Below are positions 1 to 9,658 of a stretch of DNA of 64,000 bases, piece after piece. Source of the DNA: Subsaxibacter sp. CAU 1640. Its GTDB lineage: Bacteria; Bacteroidota; Bacteroidia; Flavobacteriales; Flavobacteriaceae. The stretch's first letter is position 1; each line of letters begins with the position of its first letter. The notes beneath the pieces are model-generated. The model did not search any database and was not told the DNA's origin. It saw only the letters and a program-made list of their open reading frames with translations. Location: contig NZ_JALNMI010000002.1 of assembly GCF_023156585.1 (NCBI RefSeq), forward strand, positions 62,001 through 126,000, in the 5' to 3' direction. Made by a program: the position numbers and the translations under genes.

Positions 1-98
1 GACAATTGCAAAGCCAAATTATAGGCATGATTACCAATACCTCCAGGCTGTGGAGGAAATTCAGATGTAATGATTAGAATGCGCTTTTTACTTTTCAA
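1..98 (-). CDS. Glycosyltransferase family 4, N-terminal fragment (partial)
   Basis: The first 32 codons of a gene that runs off the left edge. The reading begins with a TTG whose last bases overlap the stop of the upstream glycosyltransferase (TTGA at 98-95). The translation contains ILIITSEFPPQPGGIGNH, the typical first strand and glycine-rich loop of GT4 (GT-B fold) glycosyltransferases, which add sugars from nucleotide donors to a growing glycan at the cytoplasmic face. The same TTGA junction occurs at 13075-13072 in this cluster, which supports the start. Family assignment rests only on this N-terminal motif; donor and acceptor are unknown. Confidence 0.75.
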   Translation of the reverse strand, partial: MKSKKRILIITSEFPPQPGGIGNHAYNLALQL

Positions 99-1426
99 TT
101 TAAAGTTTCAATTTGTGGGCCCTGTTTTAATTTAATCGTTGCAAGACGCCAAGATTTAATGATTTGAATCACTATAAAGGGGCTAATAAAAATTGCAATG
201 ATAGATCCCAACAACATCATTCCCCTGCTTCTCTTAAAACGATAAGGCATAACTGATGAAGGCATAACTTTAAATAAATTAAGTAGGGCTAATTTGTTTC
301 CGAAATAGTTTCTATAAAAGTACAAAACTGAAGGAATAGGTCTTGGTGCAAACAAGTTTTTGGGACGCAAGGCATCCCAGCTACCCATTTCCCGTAATCC
401 TCCATCTATTGCCTTAAGATGTAAACGTTCTGCAAATGGATTTGAAATATTCAACATATCGCTCAAATATGAACGTAAACCAAACTCACCATCTCCCATA
501 CGCTGCTTCTCAAATTGTCTGTCAAATAATCCGATTTTCTCAAAAACCGCTTTCTTCAATAATACATTTCCTGTGTCCAACTGGTCACTGACTCTTAAAA
601 AAGAATAATTTCCTGGAACTTTTGCACCAACAGCAGATATAGAAACACCAGAAGACAAATCAGCATTAAAATAATCTAAACATTTTAAATGTTCAGATAT
701 CCAATTTGATTTGACCCTACTGTCATCATCAAAAAGCAGTAAATAGTCTCCTCTAGCTATCTGAATTGCCTTGTTTCTTGCCAACCAGAGAGCTTTCTCA
801 TTCTGTTTTATAAGGCTGATATCAAGATTGAACTTTTTATAAAAGTCTTCATCAAGTGGCTCGGATTGGTCAACGATAATGATTTCAAAATTTCTATAAT
901 TTTGACACTCTAAATCTTTAAGAACGTCTTTTAGATAACTATATCTATTTAAAGTAGGAATAACTACACTTACAAGGGGTTTAAGCTCCAAAAGGGTTGA
1001 TTTGAAATTATCGTATCCATTGTGAATGATAGGTTGATCATTTAAATTGACTCGGATGACATCTTTTGACGACACAAAAGCCTTTAGTTCTTTCACAGGA
1101 TTTTTAAAGCTAGCCAATCTCAAAACTAAAGTATATAGAACCCAAGCAGGATGAAAGTTTTTTCTAATGAATCTGTAATTATCTTTCAAACTTACTTCTT
1201 CAACCGTTATATAAGTATCTGCATTGCCTACGTAACCCTTTTGTACTGCCTGCCAAGAAAGATCATACTCGGTTGCTTTCAATGAATCATACCCGTCATC
1301 TTGCACTAACTGCTTCAATATAGTTTTGTCCAGTTGTTCAATTTTCGGAAATACAGATTTCCCCGATTTGGTGTACAGTTGGAAATAGTGGGTAGGCTGC
1401 AAGTACTTTAAAATTGGAAATAGCAT
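95..1426 (-). CDS. Glycosyltransferase family 2 with N-terminal extension
   Basis: A GT-A fold family 2 glycosyltransferase of 443 residues. The catalytic domain starts at about residue 152 (VSVVIPTLNR) and carries the metal-binding acidic cluster DDD at about 233-235, followed by the conserved tail that contacts the acceptor. About 150 residues precede it that I cannot assign to a family. A hydrophobic stretch at about 404-424 probably anchors the C-terminus to the inner membrane. It is co-directional with the whole polysaccharide locus and overlaps the next gene by 4 bases. Role inferred: adding a sugar to the surface polysaccharide; the specific linkage cannot be read. Confidence 0.85.
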   Translation of the reverse strand: MLFPILKYLQPTHYFQLYTKSGKSVFPKIEQLDKTILKQLVQDDGYDSLKATEYDLSWQAVQKGYVGNADTYITVEEVSLKDNYRFIRKNFHPAWVLYTLVLRLASFKNPVKELKAFVSSKDVIRVNLNDQPIIHNGYDNFKSTLLELKPLVSVVIPTLNRYSYLKDVLKDLECQNYRNFEIIIVDQSEPLDEDFYKKFNLDISLIKQNEKALWLARNKAIQIARGDYLLLFDDDSRVKSNWISEHLKCLDYFNADLSSGVSISAVGAKVPGNYSFLRVSDQLDTGNVLLKKAVFEKIGLFDRQFEKQRMGDGEFGLRSYLSDMLNISNPFAERLHLKAIDGGLREMGSWDALRPKNLFAPRPIPSVLYFYRNYFGNKLALLNLFKVMPSSVMPYRFKRSRGMMLLGSIIAIFISPFIVIQIIKSWRLATIKLKQGPQIETLN

Positions 1427-1486
1427 AAAATGGGATATTTCATCAAAAGATCATTTTTATTTCAATTATATACTAGGATAAATATT

Positions 1487-2563
1487 TCAATTCAAAAGTT
1501 CATACTTAATTTGATTATAAATAACCGCTTTATCAAAGGTCTCATGATATAAATTTTCGAAATATGAACCTTTCAAGCTTTTATTAACAATATGTGCAGT
1601 CAATTTTTCATTAAGTTCATCTACGGAAGTTGGATCAAAGGTAAAATTGTTTATTTCGAAACGATCTTTATCAATAAAATTAAGTGCCCCAAACTTTGAT
1701 GATACGATTACCGGTCTACCCAAAGCAATGGCTTCAATAAATACCAATCCAAAAGCCTCATTGAGACTGGGTAACACTAGTACATCCATTTGTTCATAAA
1801 ATGACACCATCTCTTGTACTGATAAAGGGCCTAAAAAAATCACCTCCTTTTGAATTCCTAAAGTATTGATCTTTTTTTCCAGTTTAGGTTTATCTGGACC
1901 ATCTCCTGCTATAAATAATTGAATGTTTTCAAGTCCAGCATTTTTTAAAGAATTAATTGATTTAAAGATAATTTGATGGTTTTTGTCCTCTAAAAGTCTA
2001 CCTGGGCAACCTATTTTGAATGCATTCGGAAATTTATTTTCATACATAGAAGTGTTAGGGAAAGAGCGAAAGTTTAAAATATTTGTCCAAAAGGGTATAC
2101 ATCTTGTATTATTTTCTGGAACACCATAGATGCTATGCATTTCTTCTTTTAAAATTTTAGAATTGGCAATAACAAGTTGTGCCATTTTAAGGAAAAGTGA
2201 TTTTATATAAACCTTAAAAATGTTGGGTTTTCCATGTCCATAAACCGTATGAAACCATACAACATTTTTTTTTATGCCATAAAATTTACCGAACAATAAT
2301 GCTGGGTTGACCAAGCTGAAATTTGAAAGTATGACATCTGGCTTTGTAAGCTTTATGATTTTTCGAATATTGTTATAATTCTGAAAATATCCTGCACGCT
2401 TGTTTCCATACACATTAACCCCATTTAGAGAATAATTTTCTTTCTTGCTTTTTAAATGAAAGTTATACACTTGGTGGCCATCTTCTGCCAGCTTTTCAGA
2501 TAATTCTTGAAAAAAATCTGAAAGCAACCCTTTGTTTCGCGTATAAAATAATAAAATCTTCAA
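1487..2563 (-). CDS. Glycosyltransferase family 4
   Basis: A GT-B fold glycosyltransferase of 358 residues. The N-terminal half begins MKILLFYTRN and has the acceptor-side fold; the C-terminal donor-binding half starts around residue 184 (IGCPGRLLEDK), with GDGP at 220-223 and the family EX7E motif in NEAFGLVFIEAIALG at about 268-282. The start codon is TTG; no ATG exists nearby and the protein begins exactly at the first beta strand, so TTG is well supported. It belongs to the leftward polysaccharide operon, 69 bases downstream of a sulfotransferase-like gene. Substrate unknown. Confidence 0.88.
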   Translation of the reverse strand: MKILLFYTRNKGLLSDFFQELSEKLAEDGHQVYNFHLKSKKENYSLNGVNVYGNKRAGYFQNYNNIRKIIKLTKPDVILSNFSLVNPALLFGKFYGIKKNVVWFHTVYGHGKPNIFKVYIKSLFLKMAQLVIANSKILKEEMHSIYGVPENNTRCIPFWTNILNFRSFPNTSMYENKFPNAFKIGCPGRLLEDKNHQIIFKSINSLKNAGLENIQLFIAGDGPDKPKLEKKINTLGIQKEVIFLGPLSVQEMVSFYEQMDVLVLPSLNEAFGLVFIEAIALGRPVIVSSKFGALNFIDKDRFEINNFTFDPTSVDELNEKLTAHIVNKSLKGSYFENLYHETFDKAVIYNQIKYELLN

Positions 2564-2632
2564 TTATCTAAATTATGGGATTGCACTAAATATTATTTCA
2601 AACTAAAGTACAAAAACTGTAATATATTTGAT

Positions 2633-3424
2633 TTATCTTGCCGCATATACTTCATTGTCTATTTTTATAAAATCTTTTATCAATGCCTCAAAAGTTTCAT
2701 CATTTTGAAAATTTTCATATCTATTGTTAAAACGACTATTTTCAAAACTACTCCCGCCACCATATCGATTCAATATTTTATTGGACTCTTGCAAATCCGA
2801 TATAAAAAATGGCTTTAAATTCATTTTTCTTAAGTCAGCCATCAAATGATTATATCTTACAATATTGATATCGATACTTTCTGAAATTGAATGATGATCA
2901 AACCATATATTTCTAGTAAACTCGACTACTTTTTTATGTTTTCGAAGTTGGTTGGCCATATGGGCATGGTTCAATCTACTTGCCATTACATTCTTTACAT
3001 CCCGGATTATGAGCAATTTTAAATATTCTGTGTCTTTAAAATGTTTTGTATTCAAAATGTACTTACAAGAATCATGATAATCTTTCAGTATTAAGTCTTC
3101 AAATCCAACTATCAATAATATTTTTGAGGAAAACCTGAATTTGACTTGTAAGCCATGATTTCCATCAATTTGATGTTTTATTCTTTGATTGTTGAAAAAT
3201 ATGACAGAGGCACTTGTCGAATCCATCAGAGTTTTCATTAGGAAATGATTACCAGACCTCCGCATTCCGTTAATAAAAACAATTTTTACATTCCTGTGAT
3301 TTAGCTTTAAAACTAGTTTTAGCAAAAAATCATATATAGACACATAGAGTCTGTAGGGTCTACTTTTCCATAGTTTCTTTTTTAAATTGTAAAATGGTAT
3401 TTTCTTGGATAAATCCTGCATCAT
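2633..3424 (-). CDS. Sulfotransferase-like P-loop protein
   Basis: A 263-residue protein with a PAPS-sulfotransferase-type P-loop (NGMRRSGNHF, about 52-61) following a short beta strand, and a second conserved segment (LLIIRDVKNVMASRLN, about 135-150) like the 3'-phosphate-binding RDP..V...S motif of the family. It would move sulfate from PAPS to a sugar hydroxyl in the cytoplasm. It is one of five such genes in this locus and is diverged from the other four. Two adjacent ATGs start the frame (3424 and 3421). The fold assignment is fairly safe; true sulfotransferase activity and acceptor are inferred. Confidence 0.72.
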   Translation of the reverse strand: MMQDLSKKIPFYNLKKKLWKSRPYRLYVSIYDFLLKLVLKLNHRNVKIVFINGMRRSGNHFLMKTLMDSTSASVIFFNNQRIKHQIDGNHGLQVKFRFSSKILLIVGFEDLILKDYHDSCKYILNTKHFKDTEYLKLLIIRDVKNVMASRLNHAHMANQLRKHKKVVEFTRNIWFDHHSISESIDINIVRYNHLMADLRKMNLKPFFISDLQESNKILNRYGGGSSFENSRFNNRYENFQNDETFEALIKDFIKIDNEVYAAR

Positions 3425-3492
3425 TTAAAATTTCATGAAATAAAATTCAGCTTTTAAATTTTCTGGTCAATAGCCGATTTATATAAGAGAGA

Positions 3493-4176
3493 TTAAGTTA
3501 GCCCGTGTCTTGAGAATTTCAACATAATTTGTTGTTCGTCAGATTTTTTTCCAGTAATGTGACCTAGGTCTTTCAAACTGCCTAAAACCTCCAAACTCAG
3601 GCCATATTTATAGGCTAAATTCCTATAAAACTCCAAGGTCCTAAAAACCACAGGGAATCCTTGCCATTGTCCTTCTTTGTTAGAACCAATGTTGACGTTT
3701 GCGTAAAATTTGCCATCTTCGGACAATAGTTTACTCGCCATTTGAAAACAAGCATCAACTATAGTATCATTAAGATGAATCAATACCGAAAATGCAAACA
3801 TGACATCAATCTCATCATCAGCCTTTATTTCATCGAAATGATTAAAATGAATCAGTTTTGGCATTTTGTGTAGTAAATTCGATGCCTTAAGTTCCTTTAT
3901 ACCCTCTTCTAAAACCCCCTTTCTAACCTCTATTCCATAATAGTTAGACACATCCAGATAATCAATTATGGGTATGCCACCCCGTAATGTACCACAACCA
4001 ATATCCATCAGTTTATCGGATGGCTTAAGACCTTGACTCATCAAAAATTTTATTTGAAAGTCTCTCTTCATTTGCCATAGATTGCCAGCTCCCACCAAAG
4101 AATGCCTTTTCTCCTTACTGGTTTTAAAGAGATTACTCAAACTTTGTTTGATCTTAAATAAAGAACTTTGACTCAT
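3493..4176 (-). CDS. Class I SAM-dependent methyltransferase
   Basis: A 227-residue Rossmann-type methyltransferase. Motif I is at about 57-67 (MDIGCGTLRGG), the acidic end of strand 2 appears in YYGIEVRKG, and the strand 4 region is in DVMFAFSVLIHL. About 55 residues of basic N-terminal sequence precede the SAM domain. Its place between a sulfotransferase and a second methyltransferase in the polysaccharide locus suggests methylation of a sugar, or capping of the glycan, rather than of nucleic acid or protein. Target not readable from sequence. Confidence 0.8.
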   Translation of the reverse strand: MSQSSLFKIKQSLSNLFKTSKEKRHSLVGAGNLWQMKRDFQIKFLMSQGLKPSDKLMDIGCGTLRGGIPIIDYLDVSNYYGIEVRKGVLEEGIKELKASNLLHKMPKLIHFNHFDEIKADDEIDVMFAFSVLIHLNDTIVDACFQMASKLLSEDGKFYANVNIGSNKEGQWQGFPVVFRTLEFYRNLAYKYGLSLEVLGSLKDLGHITGKKSDEQQIMLKFSRHGLT

Positions 4177-4229
4177 TTCTTTTTTGTATTAAAGTTGATT
4201 AAATTGTTTTGTTATAATCTCACTTCTGA

Positions 4230-4973
4230 TTATCTCAATTTATAAGCAATAGCCACCAAGTGTGCCGTTTCAACAGGCACATCGTCTAAATTTTTAGATT
4301 GGAATTTGTTTATAACATTGCTCGCCATAGCCTTGATAACTCCCGCTGGATTATTTTTTTTAAATCCCTTTAAACCGTTTAATCTATACTTACCCGTTTT
4401 TACCGCATAATGGACATCTACTTTATGGAAATAGTGCGAAAGCAATGCTTTTAATTGATCTTTGGTATAATGACGTATATGATCTAAATTTCGGTTAATG
4501 CCTTCATTCTTTATGTAATCGCCATTAGGAGTAGTGAAGTAAGCCCATCCACCAGGTTTAATTACCTTTGATATGTTTTCCACAAAAATGGTATCTGCTT
4601 CCACATGCTCAATGACCTCAACACATACTACGGCATCATAGGATGAATCCCGCAATGTACAGGCTGTCATATCTTGAATAATAAGGTCTTTAATATTAGA
4701 GCGTTTTTTTTGGATGGTAGACAATATTGCTTCAGTAAAGCCTAAATTCAATTCGGTTTTAGTACCACCTTCTTGAGGTATGTCCATTAAAGTAAAATCA
4801 GCATCTATGCCAACACTGTAGGGTGATTTTCTTCCCCCGACATCTAGGATATGAAGGTTTCTCAAAGATTTTATATCTTTCTTCACTAACTTTTTAATAT
4901 CGCTTCTAACAGTTTGCAAGTGCACAGGCATCACAGGAAAGGTGAACCACCTAAACCATTCGTATCGTGTCAT
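4230..4973 (-). CDS. Class I SAM-dependent methyltransferase (Methyltransf_11 type)
   Basis: A 247-residue methyltransferase with motif I LDVGG at about 43-47, the post-I acidic region, VCVEVIEHVE at about 116-125 (the strand-4 motif common in small-molecule and glycan methyltransferases) and PGGWAYFTTPN at about 140-150. Residues 1-40 are aromatic and basic. It sits in tandem with the methyltransferase encoded just downstream but differs clearly in sequence, so the two are not a recent duplication. A role in O-methylating the exported polysaccharide is inferred from context only. Confidence 0.82.
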   Translation of the reverse strand: MTRYEWFRWFTFPVMPVHLQTVRSDIKKLVKKDIKSLRNLHILDVGGRKSPYSVGIDADFTLMDIPQEGGTKTELNLGFTEAILSTIQKKRSNIKDLIIQDMTACTLRDSSYDAVVCVEVIEHVEADTIFVENISKVIKPGGWAYFTTPNGDYIKNEGINRNLDHIRHYTKDQLKALLSHYFHKVDVHYAVKTGKYRLNGLKGFKKNNPAGVIKAMASNVINKFQSKNLDDVPVETAHLVAIAYKLR

Positions 4974-5084
4974 TATATCGATTGTGTAATAGAATTAATC
5001 TTATGCAATAATAAAGTTTAAATCCCAATAATCCTTGAGGTATTTTTAAAACATTGGTGCCTTTTTGTTTTAAAAAGCAGAATA

Positions 5085-6278
5085 TTAATATGTGTAAAAC
5101 CTAATAAAAGCTTTTTGCTGTGTTTCCAAATCAAATTCCTTTTTAACGCGTTCAGAAGCCTTATATTTTATTGTTTGAAACTCCTCAACAGGCATGTCAA
5201 CAACTTCCATAATTCTTTTGGCCAAAAGCTCTGGTCGTCTTTTTGGAACAACCCAACCAGTAATGCCGTCAACCACATTCTCATCAAGCCCTTCTGCGTT
5301 GGACACGATACAAAACACTTGCATACATTGAGCTTCTAAAACTGAATTACAAAATCCTTCTTGAACACTATATTGTAGGTAAATATCGGTTTTTTTTAGC
5401 ACCTCTTTAATTTCTGCTGGTGTCAATTTTCCCGCAAACTCTACGCTGCCGGTCAATCCTAATTGATGCACAGCAAACGCCAAACGTTCTAACTCCTCTC
5501 CTTCACCTATAATTGTATAATTAAATGGGATTTTCTTTTCTTTAAGTAGAGCCAAACAATCTAGGGTATAGTTCAATCCCTTTTTCCAATGAAGTCTGGC
5601 TATTGTTGTGATTTTTAAAGAATGATGGTCGACAACAGATTTAGGTTCATTATTTGAAAAAAATTCAACATTAATCGCAGGAGTTATCACATGTATCATT
5701 TCATCTTTTATTCCATATTCCAACAATGTGGTCTTCATTCCTTTAGACAAGACGTGAAACTTAACCTCCTTTTTGAAAAGCAAGTCATAACAACCAGGGT
5801 GTTTCAATGGAGAGAGATATAAATCGTAACCTCTAAAACTAACAGCCATTTTGGCCTTGATAGCCATGGCTACATTTTCCCGTCCGTTAGCCAACATTCC
5901 AAACCCAAAATGGAGCCAATCCAAATCTTCTGAAAATAAAAATTGATTAAGCACTACTGATTTTAAACAATTTACCAAAGGTTTTCCGTCCTTGGCTTCC
6001 AATTGAAACAGTCGATAGCTTGTCAAAGGATATTTAAAAAAAATCTTGAAAAGAGACAAGAGCAAACTATAAAGCAACTTTAGTGTGGACCCGCTATAAA
6101 CTGTACCGCTGACAATCTTGCATGGAAAATCTTTAGCTTTTGGTACTTTATAATCTACAAACAGAGTTACCTTATGGCCATTTTCAATTAACCCTTTTAT
6201 CTTATTTCGAAAAAAAGTTTCTGAATAACTGGGAACTGAAGATAGCACAATACCTATATGTTTAGGTTTCACAGTCAT
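5085..6278 (-). CDS. Glycosyltransferase family 4 (WcaL-like)
   Basis: A GT-B glycosyltransferase of 397 residues resembling the colanic-acid WcaL/AmsK branch: an N-terminal PSYSETFFRNKI segment, then donor-domain motifs HWKKG (about 230-234), GEGEE (about 258-262) and QEGFCNSVLEAQ (about 306-317), with the two glutamates of the EX7E motif. It overlaps the upstream glycosyltransferase gene by 4 bases (ATGA at 6278-6275), indicating translational coupling. The two neighbours are similar in length and layout and may be ancient paralogues acting on consecutive sugars. Confidence 0.88.
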   Translation of the reverse strand: MTVKPKHIGIVLSSVPSYSETFFRNKIKGLIENGHKVTLFVDYKVPKAKDFPCKIVSGTVYSGSTLKLLYSLLLSLFKIFFKYPLTSYRLFQLEAKDGKPLVNCLKSVVLNQFLFSEDLDWLHFGFGMLANGRENVAMAIKAKMAVSFRGYDLYLSPLKHPGCYDLLFKKEVKFHVLSKGMKTTLLEYGIKDEMIHVITPAINVEFFSNNEPKSVVDHHSLKITTIARLHWKKGLNYTLDCLALLKEKKIPFNYTIIGEGEELERLAFAVHQLGLTGSVEFAGKLTPAEIKEVLKKTDIYLQYSVQEGFCNSVLEAQCMQVFCIVSNAEGLDENVVDGITGWVVPKRRPELLAKRIMEVVDMPVEEFQTIKYKASERVKKEFDLETQQKAFIRFYTY

Positions 6279-7468
6279 ATTACCTCATCGTTTTCAATAG
6301 CATTATTGGTCAAAACAGAATGATACAGTGCTACCATGCTTTCTATCATTTGTTTTTCAGTATGTTGCAATTTGATTGTTTTTTTAGCTGCTTCGATAAT
6401 TTTTTCAACTCTTGAATTGGGTAACTGAAGTATCTCCATTATAACATCAGCCATTTTTTTGGAATCTCGTATTGGAATTAAAAAACCGTTATAATTGTCT
6501 GTTATAACTTCAGAAATACCTCCACAACTAGTAGTCAAAACCAATGTCCCTAATGCCATTGCCTCTAAAACAACATTTGGAACACCCTCTTTCAGACTCG
6601 GTAGTAATAGCAAGTCTGCAGATTGAATTTTTGTCTTAACTTTATCAAATGGCAGATTATCCTCAAGATGTACATGATTTGTTAAATTTAGATCAGACAG
6701 ATGGTATAATAGCTCTATATCAGAGTTTCCTCCTATAATTTCATAGTGGAAATCAACCCCCCTTGATACAAGTAAATTACACGCGTCAAGAGCGTAATGA
6801 TAACCCTTCACCCAATGCGGCCTTCCCACGGAAACAATTTTAAAAATTGAATTCGATTTTGAGAAACTATTGGCTTGCAGGTTCAAACCACTGTAAATAA
6901 CTTTTATCAAGTCTTTTTTGGCACCGTACCTCTGTGCTTCATTAGCAATAGCCCATGAAACGGCATGAAAAGCGTCAACTTTTGGAAAACTTTGTCTATA
7001 AGAGTCAGCCAATGCCTCATCAGCAACGGGAGAATAGTTGATATGGGCACCTCTTAAGCTCAATACAAGTCGTATGTTAAATTCTTTTACCCAAACCCAT
7101 TCCTCCAGACTCTTGGCCCATTGCACATGCAAAACGTCCGGTCGATGCCACAAAACTGGATAACTCTTGACTTTTGAATAAAGATTGTTCCCATATAAAT
7201 CCACAATTATACGATCCAACTTTTTTTTGTCTTCATTGCGAAAAAGAAAAAGAAGTAAGTTATACTTTAAAAAATGTAAAAGTTTTGAAAGTTTGTTATG
7301 TCTGTAAGCAACCACCTTTACCGATGTTGCATAATTGATAGTTTTATATTTTGCACCAAAAAGATAAATAGAAATATTTGAGTTAGATAGTCCATTAACA
7401 AGTCTTTCAATAAATGTTGAACTAGGAATTTCTCCGGAGTAAATGGCTATTTTGAGTGATTTATTCAA
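6275..7468 (-). CDS. Glycosyltransferase family 4
   Basis: A 397-residue GT-B glycosyltransferase. The donor-binding half has VGRPHWVKGYHYALDA at about 214-229 and the EX7E motif in EGVPNVVLEAMALG at about 294-307. The start is TTG at 7468; the frame has no in-frame ATG close by and the protein begins right at the first predicted beta strand (KIAIYSGEIP), so the TTG is accepted. It is coupled to the following GT4 gene by an ATGA overlap and shares the HW.KG.. signature with it. Substrate unknown. Confidence 0.87.
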   Translation of the reverse strand: MNKSLKIAIYSGEIPSSTFIERLVNGLSNSNISIYLFGAKYKTINYATSVKVVAYRHNKLSKLLHFLKYNLLLFLFRNEDKKKLDRIIVDLYGNNLYSKVKSYPVLWHRPDVLHVQWAKSLEEWVWVKEFNIRLVLSLRGAHINYSPVADEALADSYRQSFPKVDAFHAVSWAIANEAQRYGAKKDLIKVIYSGLNLQANSFSKSNSIFKIVSVGRPHWVKGYHYALDACNLLVSRGVDFHYEIIGGNSDIELLYHLSDLNLTNHVHLEDNLPFDKVKTKIQSADLLLLPSLKEGVPNVVLEAMALGTLVLTTSCGGISEVITDNYNGFLIPIRDSKKMADVIMEILQLPNSRVEKIIEAAKKTIKLQHTEKQMIESMVALYHSVLTNNAIENDEVI

Positions 7469-7577
7469 TGAATGTATCTATTTTTTAATTCCTATGGCAT
7501 TAAAATAATGTCATCTGTATCACCTAGTTTCAATTAAGCTCACAATTTAGACATTTTAGAATTAGTATTGTTCATTT

Positions 7578-8633
7578 TTAAAGCGTGTCAAACAAAGCTT
7601 TAAAATAGCCACCAAGTCGCATTTTTTCCCTCCACAATGTTCTATTGTCAACCTGAAGTTGATTAAAGGATTGCTCATCCAACGTTTTGTGAAATTCAAA
7701 AACTTTCTGCGCTATTATATGACGCTCATTCGTTTCGACCCAAACGACATGTCGCTTCCAATCAATAGAATCTGACAAAGGCAATATGCATTCTGAATTT
7801 ATTAAAACAGGTATTCGCCCCAAAGCCAGTGTTTCATAGAACCTCACAGAAAAATTTCCTGCACCTCTGTAACAAAGTACGTAATCGGAGGCTACTATAT
7901 TCTCAAAAAACTCTTTCGCAATATGAGATGCCGACCTATGAAAATCAATACCACCTCCATGCTTCTTTCTATATATGAAATTAGTTTTAACTAATGAGGA
8001 ATTCTCAAGTGATTTTAAAAAACGGTATCGCAAATAAGAAGTAGAGATTATAGGCTGGGGGAGCTGCATCCTGAAACCTAATGCATACCCAATATTTCTA
8101 TAGACAACTTTAAAGGTTTCTTTGATGGCATTCAAAATGGAACTGTTAACTTGTCCACAAAAACCCACTGTTGGTGTTTCAGTGTAGGTTCTAGTAATGG
8201 TTGAAGATCGGTTAAACCATTTTGGCAATGGATCTTTTATGAAGACTGGTAACCCTACATGATTAGATGGGAATTTACTTCTGTCCCCTCCCTGCCTTAA
8301 AACTAAAACATTTTTAAAGTCAGGGATTTTATATCCAAAATCACCATTGTTCACAATTAAGACTTTCAACATATATTTCTGGGCCTCAATAATAAAATCG
8401 ATTGCTTGTTGTCTCTTCTCTCTTTGAATATAATAGGTCCATGTCATGGGAAGAATCGCTATATCACTATTTTCTATGGAGTCTACAAAAGTGAAATCAT
8501 GCTCAGAAACACCATATACTGTGATGCGCTCTTCATCGGTAAAACCTTTATGCTTGAAGTAGGGCTGTAATATTGGAGTTAGATAGCCACGCTTATCAAA
8601 GTTTAAATGAGTCTTTGGAAAGTATATTTTCAT
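7578..8633 (-). CDS. Exostosin-family (GT47-like) glycosyltransferase
   Basis: A protein of 351 residues from the ATG at 8633 (an upstream TTG at 8639 is also in frame). The C-terminal part has RFYETLALGRIPVLI at about 264-280, the donor-site signature of exostosin-like GT47 enzymes, and earlier the FCGQ segment typical of the family. Eukaryotic exostosins build heparan sulfate from glucuronate and N-acetylglucosamine; bacterial relatives occur in surface-glycan loci. Here it lies among sulfotransferases and a uronate-making pair, which fits a glycosaminoglycan-like product. No membrane anchor is visible, so it probably acts in the cytoplasm. Confidence 0.78.
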   Translation of the reverse strand: MKIYFPKTHLNFDKRGYLTPILQPYFKHKGFTDEERITVYGVSEHDFTFVDSIENSDIAILPMTWTYYIQREKRQQAIDFIIEAQKYMLKVLIVNNGDFGYKIPDFKNVLVLRQGGDRSKFPSNHVGLPVFIKDPLPKWFNRSSTITRTYTETPTVGFCGQVNSSILNAIKETFKVVYRNIGYALGFRMQLPQPIISTSYLRYRFLKSLENSSLVKTNFIYRKKHGGGIDFHRSASHIAKEFFENIVASDYVLCYRGAGNFSVRFYETLALGRIPVLINSECILPLSDSIDWKRHVVWVETNERHIIAQKVFEFHKTLDEQSFNQLQVDNRTLWREKMRLGGYFKALFDTL

Positions 8634-8665
8634 AATCAAGTATTAGGCAATCTAAAGTTGATAAA

Positions 8666-9502
8666 CTATTGACTCTTTTTTAATTTTATATATAAACTGC
8701 TGCTAAGCATCTCATTAATAACAGGTACATTTTTAAAAGCACTTCCTTTAAAAAGATAGCTTACTTTGCTTTCCACAACCTCAACGTTATTAAATTTCTT
8801 TATAATAGCGTTGGCTCTTTTCACAGTCATCTTATTTAAACCTCCTTCTAAATCCTTGTAATGTTCAAATAATTTATGCCTGTTATGGTATACCGAATGT
8901 ACGCGCATCATATGCTTCTCAGGTATCAATAGATGTATCCAAGGTCTATCTTTTCTAAACGTTCCTCCCATATGTCTACCATATGGGCTACACCATGTAG
9001 GCCCAAACTTAATCATCACCATTCCATCCTTTTTAGTAAGACGGATAATTTCAGATAAAATATACTCGGGATCTTCAAAATGTTCAAATGAATCATGGGA
9101 AAAAACACAGTCAAAAGATTGATCCTCCAACTGTTCAGAGCGTGATACAATAAAATGCAGATTTTTAATCCCGTTCTCTTTTTTAAATTTACTGGCAGCC
9201 ATCTGACCTTCTAGTAAATCAATACCCACTACTTCAGAATTTGCTAAATTGATAGCGAGTGCCACAGAAAAACCTCCTTCACCGCATCCAAAATCTAAGA
9301 TTCGTTTGTTGTTCAGGCTACTAAAATCTTTCATATGGTAGGCGTTTAGGAACAAACGTTCATACTTATTGACATTCATTTCAACATCCACACCTCGTTG
9401 CCTTCTAGGTTTTGGGGGCAAATAGCAACAAGTTTTGAGAACCAACTTTTCAAACCTTGTAAGTTTATTGTACTGCGGAAAATAATCTGACATTGAATTC
9501 AT
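8666..9502 (-). CDS. Class I SAM-dependent methyltransferase
   Basis: A 278-residue methyltransferase. Motif I is RILDFGCGEGGFSVAL at about 68-83, followed by VVGIDLLEGQMAASKF (strand 2), FDCVFSHDSFEHF (strand 4) and a PTWCSPYGRHMGG insertion that is unusual for small methyltransferases and may shape the acceptor site. A second possible ATG lies at 9493. It lies 26 bases downstream of no other gene and just upstream of the exostosin-like gene in the same operon direction. Sugar O-methylation is inferred from position. Confidence 0.82.
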   Translation of the reverse strand: MNSMSDYFPQYNKLTRFEKLVLKTCCYLPPKPRRQRGVDVEMNVNKYERLFLNAYHMKDFSSLNNKRILDFGCGEGGFSVALAINLANSEVVGIDLLEGQMAASKFKKENGIKNLHFIVSRSEQLEDQSFDCVFSHDSFEHFEDPEYILSEIIRLTKKDGMVMIKFGPTWCSPYGRHMGGTFRKDRPWIHLLIPEKHMMRVHSVYHNRHKLFEHYKDLEGGLNKMTVKRANAIIKKFNNVEVVESKVSYLFKGSAFKNVPVINEMLSSSLYIKLKKSQ

Positions 9503-9658
9503 TTAGAAGTGGTTTTATCAGAATGATTTATGTTATGCATGCAATTTTAATTTGTTATATTTTGATTTAAAGTTCAAATATAGGCTTATGCTATCATATT
9601 TTAAATTATATTCTCCAACACTTCATTAGTCTCATTCCAACAGAAAGAAATCTATACT